Part shown: one piece after another, positions 56,067 through 64,000 of the stretch | How positions within the stretch are numbered: the stretch's first letter is position 1 | How the letters are laid out: each line of letters starts with the position of its first letter | NCBI RefSeq assembly: GCF_003711515.1 | Contig: NW_021167089.1 | Span: forward strand, 907,799 to 971,798 | Direction of reading: 5' to 3' | DNA from: Sodiomyces alkalinus F11 | Taxonomy: Eukaryota; Ascomycota; Sordariomycetes; Glomerellales; Plectosphaerellaceae | DNA length: 64,000 nt | Program-made: the position numbers and the translations under genes | The notes under the pieces: model-generated | Told to the model about the DNA's origin: nothing | The model's database searches: none | The model's input: the letters and a program-made list of their open reading frames with translations, nothing else

Positions 56067-58920
56067 TCACATTGTGTAAGAATTATCCGGGGGGTTCAGT
56101 ATGAATCCGTCGTTGTTGTTACATGACGCGAGCAACGCATTGCGATACTCCAAGGTGCTGACGCCAGTGTTGTTGTTACTTTCGCTGGGAACCGAGAGGT
56201 CGTCGCCCGAGCTGAGACTCTCCTCGCTCAGTGTGCTCGGCGGGGCAGCGGCGCCGGGGTTGCAGTCGCCAATGCTAAAGTGCGTCAGGTCCCAGGAATC
56301 GGGCGACCATCCGTTCAAGTTGGTTGAAGGCGGTGTCCCTTCATTCAATGCCAACGGGGGCCCGCCGTAGATAGCATCGTATACGTTGTTGAAGCCGCCG
56401 TCCATAGAACCGAGCAGAGCCTCCCATTCCGAAGGCGATACGCCGGCTGCTTTTTGTGGCTGTTGTGGAGACGAATAACTCTGCGCGAGAGGATGGCGAG
56501 TCTGCGACATGATATGCTGTTGCCGAAGGCGAGCCTGCCGATCCGAGGACGGCGCTGACCTGCCCGACGGTTTAGAGAGCGACAGATAATCCAAATTCTG
56601 TCTCGGTGTTGGAGGCGTCCCATGGTGTCGGTCAGTCGGTGCCTGTGATAACGAGTGGCGCTGGTCGTGTCTTGCCGCCGTAACATCTCGAGGCTGCAAG
56701 TCATCGAACGATGGCCGAGACCGGGAACGGTGGAGGTCGGGGCGCTGCTGCGTACTAGGCATGGTCATACGGCGCAACCGTTCCTGATGGCGAAGGAGGT
56801 CGGATTCACTAGAGGATGCGCCCTGAAGCCGACGAAGAGCATCTTGAGCAGGAGGGGAGTTCTGGTTGGAGGGAGACACTGGCGGTGAGGCACGCTGCAA
56901 GGTGGGAAGCTCGTTGGCGCCTGGCGAGTCTCGGGTTGTTGGAGGAGCCGCCAAGGAGGAGGGTTCGTCCAGATGAATCAGCTTGCCGGAAACTAGTGCG
57001 AAGTCAATGCACCCTGGCGCCTTTGCTGTCATAACGGTCTTCACAACGCCGTTGACCAGGCGTTCGGCGTCCTTCATCATCTTGCTGTCTTTCTTCAGAC
57101 CCACGATCTGATACAGAAGCGACATGCCACACAGCATAAGAGTATCTGCCTTGTTGAGACAGAAGGAGAACGACATGCCACGCTCCTCGAGCAGCTGGAC
57201 GATCTGGATGATGTGCTTGCTTGAGTCGCTGACGGACATAAGCGCCGGGGCCGCCTTCTGCCCCAGGGACGACCCAACGGCAGGGCGGTAAATGAGGATC
57301 CTAGTGAAATAGTAGGCGAGGGCCAGAAGAGGCGACCTGCTTCCCGTCACGTCCGTCGAAGGCTTATCTTGCACGAAATTAAGCTTCAGGTGGGCCGGGA
57401 GGGATTCCAGCCAGCCGTTGAGCTCAGCCTCCAAGGCGGACATCTGCTGGAGGGACAGCTCGTGAGAGGTTGCGGCAGGGTAGTTCTTCTCTAGAACCTT
57501 GGCGAGGATTCGGGAGAAGCGGAAGAGGGCAAGAGCGCTGGAGAGTTTGGTGTATTCTCCTGGGAGAGTCGGCTGAAACCCCTTCTCCGTCACATACTCA
57601 TCGTCGGTGTCGGAAGGATACTCGGCGTGGATATCGTCCTCCTTGAGAAGCTTGGGAAGGCCAAGCACAGATCCAGAGAAACTGAGTATGTCAGCACAAC
57701 AACTTCGGCAAGCCTAAAAGAAACACATTCTACTCACCAGTCAAGAGTGTACAAGGTCCAAAAGACCTTCTTACGGGTTTCGATGGTCAGGGCACCAAAT
57801 GAGAAGCGTTTCTGGCTTTGGTGGAGACCCAGGCGATGAGATAGGCCGACGGCGACGCCCTTGTAATGCTGCAAGCGCTTGTAGTCCGCTCTCGCGGTGC
57901 AGTACATGAGCGCTAGGACTAGACACTGTAGAGTTGCCATGGTGTTCTCCATCAGGATGGCGTCGATGGCGCGCTGCCATCGACGTTCACAAGAGGCGAG
58001 CTGCTCCACGTCGGGCGAGCTGCTGGAGAGAGTGGCGATGGCAAAGACGAGGTAGATCTGCGCAACCTTGTGATTGCTCTTGATCTTCTCAGGATCCGAG
58101 ACGAAATCCTCGTAGATGCGGAGGAAGGTAGGTTTATGGAGAACAGGAAATAGCGGAGCCCACTCCTGGAAGTAGACGTTGACACAGCGATCTGAGAAGA
58201 GCCGCGGTGGCACCCTCATGGTGTCTCTCACAGCATCTTGTGTCAGGGGTGGACAGCCCTGGATGTGCAGGAACGCCTCGGCGTTGAAATCGGAGCAGGT
58301 TTTCCCGCTTTCTTGCAATCTCCGCTTGAATGCCTCTGGGGAAAAGGGGACGGATGAGCTGAATTGAATCCACCGGTGGGGTGTTGGGGTGTTGGGGGGT
58401 GGGGCGGGGGTCAAAAAAACAACTTACCAATAAAGCTGCGGCCACTCGAAGGGCCCATGAAATATGAATCGGAATTTTCAACACCAAGAAGAAGCGGTGA
58501 TGCTTGTACTTTGAAGGTATCCTCTTTAGTAGGAGGTAGGGACTCCTTGCGTGGCTCCGAAGTCGGAGAGCTACCGGGTGAGCCCATGGAGGGGGCAGAG
58601 CGGCGGCCATTTCCGTGCATCTTGGACAGCATATCAATCTTCTCGTCCTTCTCATCCAGCAGATCCTTCAACTCGTGGACTTCGGATTCAAGCTGGCGGA
58701 CACGCTCCTCTAACGACTCGGTGTACCCACGGGGGAAAGCACGACGGCTAAGTTTGTCGCTGGTTCGGCACTCGAAGCCGACGTTGGCACATTGTGAACA
58801 GGTCGGCCTGATCCCGTCGCAGCGGATCTTTTTACTTCGGCAGCGGTCACAGGCTTGTGCTATGCGGCTCTGTGAGCTGCTGCCGACCTTTATGACTTTC
58901 ATAGGTAATATACCCGGCAT
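56067..58920 (-). CDS. facB: FacB/ACU-15/Cat8-type Zn2Cys6 regulator of acetate use
   Basis: Transcription activator that in Aspergillus and Neurospora switches on acetate-utilisation, glyoxylate-cycle and gluconeogenic genes. Exons on the minus strand are 58428-58920, 57738-58335 and 56067-57681, giving 901 residues. The start is ATG at 58920 ([13 protein letters not shown]); the upstream frame has no ATG. The zinc cluster is complete: C24, C27, C34, C41, C44 and C51 (C-x2-C-x6-C-x6-C-x2-C-x6-C). A linker and coiled coil follow ([30 protein letters not shown], about 70-110). The fungal-specific regulatory domain begins across intron 1 ([13 protein letters not shown]) and continues through [20 protein letters not shown], and intron 2 joins LYTLDC to [12 protein letters not shown]. 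The C-terminal 330 residues are Ser/Pro/Gln-rich with an acidic end, the likely activation region. Confidence 0.95.
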
Positions 58921-61900
58921 CGTGGCGGTCTCCTTTCCCAAAATCACCGGGGGGGAAGATTCCGCAAAACCACCAAGAGTCCGTTAGAAATGTCGAATCG
59001 ATAATTCGGTATGTACGGGTGTTCCCAATGTATCCAAAACGGGCGCGTCGAAGAATGGTGCCTGCCAAGGGCGGCGATTCTGTGGCAAATGATGAAGCCG
59101 GAATCAATCCCAGTTCTTAGTTGTATCGTCCTGGTTTTTGTTTCTCGACAACTACTCGGTATCCATGTACGCCCTGATTCGTGGTCGTTCGTGTCGAGTC
59201 TAGGCGAGGTCTGGCAGGCTGCTTCCAAAAGGCGGATTTCCGATGCGTAACAAGAGACGAATAAAAAGATAATAAAGTGCAGAACCGAACCTAAAATAAA
59301 AAGAGAGAAAGAAGGAACCAAAAGCAGCAAGGGGTGGAGTGGAGAGTGTCTATCAAATGTCGACTGGAGCCGTTGATATGTAAGGTATATACGGCGTAGG
59401 AAGTATGTGTTGAGGGAAAAAAGGAGGGGAGACGAAGAGAATGGATGGAAGAGTGAAGGAACGAACGGTGGGCGTGGTGGAGTAGAAGAACTTCCGGATT
59501 GGTCACTGGGAAGGGACGTGCATTACCGGTCCCTTCAGCAATCTCATCACATCCTGCAGCCCTTGTACCGTTTCTGTCAACGGGTGCAGGGGTTGAAATC
59601 TGGGGGGCACCACTAGGTATAACGTACCTTTAGGTACCTTAACTACCTATTAGAGGACCGGAGAACACGAATGGGGGGTTTGCCGGGATAACGTTTATCA
59701 TTTTCCAGCACTGTGATTGGCCATTTCTTGTTTTTCGTCTCTCCACTCCCCTTCCCCGCCGTTTTCTGTAAGGTTCTTTATCTGGCTTTTGTCGGAACTA
59801 CTTCGTAATACAAGACACTTGAACGCACTTCCGAGTACACGGACGGAGTAATTAGAAGTACGGAGTACATTGTACCTCAATTAAAGCCCGTATCTGCCGG
59901 TTGAGTTAAGCACTTCTTCTGAATCCAGGTAGGTATTTAGTTTCACAGTTTATAATATATTACCCAGGGTAGGTATATCAGTCCAACCTGAACATGCTCC
60001 ATCTCTGCAAGTATGTAATACCTACTACGTGTACCGATGCACCATCGGTTATGCCCGTCTCTGTTTTAGCTCGTGGCCAGAGTCGGAGCCTTTCGCGTGA
60101 CTACCTACGTATGGCGTAATGAGATTATGACCTTTGAACGACACGCTTCCCCTTATCGTCTCTTCGGTCTGGTTCGATGAGATGAGGGTGTGGCCACTGT
60201 ACCAAGCAGTCGGCCTGACGCTGACTCGAATGTCTCCACCAGCCTTGAGAATTTTCATTCTTAATCCCATTCTTCCTCTTTCCCCAGGTTTTCCCCCAGC
60301 TCTTGGCCACGAAACTGAGGTGGCAATATTTGAGGATTGGATCTCATCAAAGTTGTGCATAGGGACTACACGTAGAACGGACCAATACGGAGTGCCGTCA
60401 CCGAGGAAATGGTAGACGTGGTTCCAGAATAGGCGCGCCATCTTGCCCCAACTCGAAGGGGGGGGCCCAATGTTGGCCGACGCAGTTACCTACGACCTTG
60501 CCTGCAAGACCTCTCACGGCCAAGACGACACATTCCCTGCAAAGTTCAGAGGCGCGGTGTCGACGATCCTACACTGTTTCTCGTCACCCTCACCATGCCC
60601 GCATCAATTGAGTAAGGGAAATTAGGTGTGACACAAGCATGGCACTGCACTCTGGGCAACCCGGATGATCCCCACGCATCATCTTCCCGTCATTCCAATA
60701 CCAGGAGTAATTAGCGATCTCGATTCAGAGGCCCGGGATACCCAAGACAAAACGTACGCGATGCCTCGATCTCTTCCCTAAAAGCTGCCCAGATCCTGCC
60801 ATCACGAAGAGACAGAGGAAACCGGATGACACGAGCGTCTGCCGCTCTGGAGTACTGATTATACCCTGTTTGGCGTACTTTAGTAATCACTTTGTACAAC
60901 ATCGCGATTCTGACGCGACTGCATTCCGATTTCACTTCTTCTCCGTCGCCTCCATCACCCCCTCAACTGCCGTTCGTACGTTCGTGCCAGGGTGACGCTA
61001 CTTCAAGATGCACGTTAATCATCATCTTCCCTACTTCGTATGTGTTAATGAACGACCAGAAACGAAAGAAAAAAAACAGGCGGGGGTTACGGAGTGCGCT
61101 CCGTAGTGCGTGGGCATGCCCTTGGCAGGAATAAACAGCCTGTGCCATGATTCCCCGCGAAATCTTCCCTAAAAAGAGGGAGAGGCAGGGGTTTGGCATA
61201 AACAGACTTGGCAACGATCTGACTTTGCGGGGACATATCCACCTCGCATTCATTTGCGTCATCGGTCTCGAAAAGCGGACCTGTGTCACATATGTGTATG
61301 AGAGCTCAACAACGAACAAGACACATGGCCTTGTTGCGCCGGATGAAGTCGTTCGTACACGGCTGTCGTCTGATGCTCGTGGAGGCAGTAGCACCTACCT
61401 AGCTAGCACTGGGACGTCGACAGCGCCTCAAGCTAACACTTGCTTCTTGGCAGCAATCCCCTGTCTCCAAGCCCTCGCTATCTGTACCTCCAATCTTCCA
61501 ACGGCTTATTATTATGGAGTAATCCTCCTCATCAAAACGTGACCAAGATGGGACGTGGCGTTGGGATTTTCCACACACATTCTGTCTTTGTTGACTTTTA
61601 TTTATTTCCTTGTTCTTATTATCGTGGTTTTCCGTTTTGGTTTAACCAGCCGAAGAACAACTTCATTTTATCTTCAGTAGGAGCTATTCGTACGTTGTAA
61701 GAAGAAGTTGACCCTTTAACCAGCAAGGAAGTTATAGAGGTGAGAAGAACCGCTTGCCGGAACGGCCAATTTGCCCGGTCGCGGGTCATCTTCCCCCAAG
61801 CTTTGTCCTGGTCTAAAAGCCACATGGCTCCCCATAACTCTCAACTGAAATCATCACTCTGATTGGACGCAGTATCTCCCGCTTGTTCGCTTTGGGAAAC

Positions 61901-62095
61901 TTCCATCGATCCGAGATATGCCACCACCGTCTTAGCCGCGAGGAGCTGGGATTTCTGCCGGGTTGAGCGGTCAACCCCGCAAATCGTCAGCCCAGTCGTG
62001 GTAGTTGTTTCTTTAAATGAACGAGCCGCAGGGTAGTACGGTGTAATCAGAAGCCTCCCCAGACAAATGGCATGGAAGGTCAGAAGACATAAACA
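58921..62095. other. 3.2-kb gene-poor region upstream of facB
   Basis: The longest non-coding stretch outside the retroelement. It holds the facB promoter and leader on the left (purine-rich tract at about 59280-59480) and ends at the 3' side of the SET-domain gene. Motifs seen: TTTAGGTACCTTAACTACC at 59629-59647, GTACGGAGTACATTGTACC near 59859-59877, and a GGAGTGCGCTCC palindrome near 61091-61102. Open frames (60049-60441 minus, 61147-61542 plus) start with ATG but resemble no known protein. No RNA gene was recognised. Confidence 0.5.
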
Positions 62096-63790
62096 CTAAC
62101 ACCTGTAATCAAAGCATTGCAGGAGGAGGGAATGTAGAAATGGGACGACAGGACGCACCTGTTTTTCCAATGTTCGGACCGCTGCCTCCAGAACGCTAGC
62201 CTCTTGCCCTCTTAAAGCATTTGCTGCCTCGAGGCATTCAGCGCGAATACCTTCCCTCTCCACCCGCGAAGCCTCAGTCAGGTTCTCATCGTCCGGAGGG
62301 AAGAAGTCAGTTTGCACTCGCTCTAACTGGGCAGATACCCGCTCCTCCAATACAGTAACGACACGGAGTTTAAAGACATCGTAGAGCGGGTGACTGCTGG
62401 CGAGCTCCTCCAGGGCCTCGATCCGGCCAGTCACGTCTTCGTCCTGCCAGAGGACCCTTAACTCCCGATTTCCCCCGGTGTCCTGTAGGATTCGAAATGC
62501 CAGGCCATCTTCCTCGTTGAGGCAAAGTAGCCAAGCGAAAGGGCTCTCCCAGGTCACCTCGCTGTGGCTGCCGGTCGTCCGGCCAAGCTGCACCGTACGC
62601 GGCCCGTCGAAGACGTGTACTTTGGCCATCCCCAGGGGGTCGTCTTCCAACGGCATCAGCGGTAGCGTGACATAGTTCGTTGATCGTGTGGGGTCGAAAA
62701 ATCCATAGCTGAACAGCATCTCTGCCCCGGCTTTTCCTTCCCCATACGAGATCGTCACTTCCTCCCCAGCCGAAATGCTCACCCCTGGTCGCAAGAGAAG
62801 TTTGACCCCAGCCGACTGCTCATCGCAATCCTCGTCGTAATAGGCGTTGGGAGCGGAAGAATGATTCGCCAGGTCCAGCACGGGCACCATGCATACTCCC
62901 AGGTACGGCAATTCCAGGCTCCGAGACCGGTACCAGGTGTCGACGAGAAACCAGTCCGCTCGGGTTACCCTGTTGTCGTCCCAAAAGAGAGCATTCCAAA
63001 ACGGGAGGTCGGACGACGCAGTACGGAGTCTATCGAATTCGTCCGTCAACGTCTCAATCTTGGCGGTCAGGGCGGCCTGTAGGTTGCGCGTGTTAAGGTT
63101 CACCTCGTCTAGGTAATAAAAGTCGGTGAAGCAGTCGCTCAGAAGCAACTCAAAATATATCGTCGGCATCGGACATTAGGGGAATAGGAACATACCTCGA
63201 GAGAGGTGCCACGTAAGAGCTGGCGTTCGGCGTCCGACCACATCGTGGGAACAGGCACATGGCCTGGCAAGAACCTTGTGTACTCAGCCCACGGCGTGTG
63301 GACAGGCCCGGTGCTGGTCTCAGAGCCGGGCGGGGGCCGAGAATGGGTGCCTAGCACCCACTGGGCGAGGAGAAAAAGACAAGCATCAATCCTGGCGGAC
63401 TAGAGTTGCCGTTCGATGTTATCACAACTTGATCAAAACTTTTCGTGGTACGAAGTAGTGGTAGTAGTCGTCGTCTTCTTTATTCCTTATACCCATCCGG
63501 AAATGAGAGGGGCATGAACGCACCTTGCGCCCAGCAGCATCCAGCAACTCTCGAAAGTGCCCGTCGACCTTGGTAAACTCTTCCACTGACTGGTGAGAGA
63601 GAACCAGATCACGGGGAATTCTCGCCAGAGCCGGCGACAATCCTGTATTATCGTGAGTCAGGTCCCTCTCAGCCACGAGGCCAGCTCCCCGTTGTGGTAC
63701 ATGCCGCGGAGTCACATTGATGAGGACGACATTATTGAGACGGTTCCAGACTGGCAACGCAGCTTCGACATCAAGCTGGGGGTTTTGCAT
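62096..63790 (-). CDS. SET-domain protein methyltransferase (LSMT/SETD3-like)
   Basis: Predicted protein-lysine (or histidine) N-methyltransferase of the class with a split SET domain and an LSMT-type substrate-binding C-terminus. Exons on the minus strand are 63524-63790, 63196-63399 and 62096-63076, giving about 483 residues. The introns begin GTGCGT and GTATGT and end TAG and CAG; the second joins LLRGTSLE to AALTAKIETL. SET motifs are clear: RGAGLVAERDL near residue 33, the SAM-binding VPVLDLANHSSAPNAYY, and GEEVTISYGEGKAGAEMLFSYGFF with the catalytic tyrosine. The start is ATG at 63790. The C-terminus is uncertain: reading through gives a stop at 62096, but a GTGCGT...CAG intron of 56 bases could remove the last 20 codons. 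The substrate is unknown. Confidence 0.87.
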
Positions 63791-64000
63791 CTCCAGTCAA
63801 GTAGTATAATAGGTTTGGTGGACGTGGTGCGCAGCGATACGATGTACATTGGGTGTTGAATGACATGCCACGAACTGTTTCAATGGAGAAGAGAGAACAT
63901 TTGCCGATTCGCTTTGTTCAGATAATTTAGTCGGCGGACGACCGACTACCATTGATTAGTCATTTTGAGAACTCTGTACCAAAGTAAGTTGAGTCGAACA
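63791..64000. other. Upstream flank of the SET-domain gene
   Basis: 210 bases to the window edge, probably promoter of the SET-domain gene. Nothing was recognised. Confidence 0.4.

Noticed and set aside
60049..60441. 130-codon minus-strand frame starting with ATG (MARLFWNHVYHF)
   Set aside because: No family resemblance and normal length for a chance frame in this composition; kept only as a point to check in the facB upstream region.
1..64000. Search for tRNA, rRNA, CRISPR arrays or a biosynthetic cluster
   Set aside because: No tRNA-like T-arm with matching acceptor stems, no rRNA sequence, no spaced repeats, and no polyketide, peptide or terpene synthase were recognised by eye.

Overview
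The window looks like nuclear chromosome from a filamentous ascomycete (Pezizomycotina, most likely Sordariomycetes). It carries 22 protein genes, most of them split by short introns (about 50-180 bases) with GT...AG ends. Several proteins are typical of moulds: a FacB/ACU-15 type Zn2Cys6 regulator, fungal gamma-tubulin, RTF1 and a Spo14-type phospholipase D. A retrotransposon copy shows the CpA-to-TpA decay of repeat-induced point mutation (RIP). I cannot name the genus from sequence alone. Gene models below were spliced by eye from reading frames, splice sites and family conservation. Layout, left part (1-22.9 kb): homoserine kinase (5' end cut by the window), a divergent pfkB-like protein, a small unknown protein, the mRNA-export factor RAE1, a conserved unknown protein, ethanolamine-phosphate cytidylyltransferase, branched-chain aminotransferase, a coiled-coil protein and an AhpC/TSA-type thioredoxin-fold protein. 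These are mostly housekeeping genes on both strands with 0.5-2.6 kb between them, and there is no sign of a secondary-metabolite cluster. Middle (22.96-29.08 kb): one full-length Ty1/copia LTR retrotransposon with 194-bp LTRs and a GTATT target duplication. Its probable primer-binding site resembles the complement of the initiator-tRNA-Met anticodon arm. One gag-pol frame of about 1,725 codons is riddled with TAA/TAG stops. The two LTRs differ at 14 sites, all of them CpA/TpG-to-TpA transitions, which is strong internal evidence for RIP. The element sits 60 bp after the stop codon of the AhpC/TSA gene. Right part (29.6-64 kb): methionine aminopeptidase 2, a UPS2/PRELI lipid-transfer protein, three little-known proteins, a P-loop kinase, a small hydrophilic protein, gamma-tubulin, a 1,832-residue phospholipase D in one exon, COQ7, RTF1, a glycerophosphodiester phosphodiesterase with an apparent one-base frameshift, the acetate regulator FacB behind a 3.1-kb upstream region, and a SET-domain methyltransferase. 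Several genes bear on phospholipid metabolism (ECT1, UPS2, PLD, GDPD), but they are scattered and on different strands, so I see no functional cluster. Intergenic DNA repeatedly carries short near-palindromes of the GGTACCTTA and TACTTCGTAC/TACGGAGTA types. No rRNA, tRNA or CRISPR array was recognised. The least explained items are the RIP-poor island inside the retroelement, the unknown conserved genes, the pfkB protein without its catalytic motif and the frameshifted GDPD.
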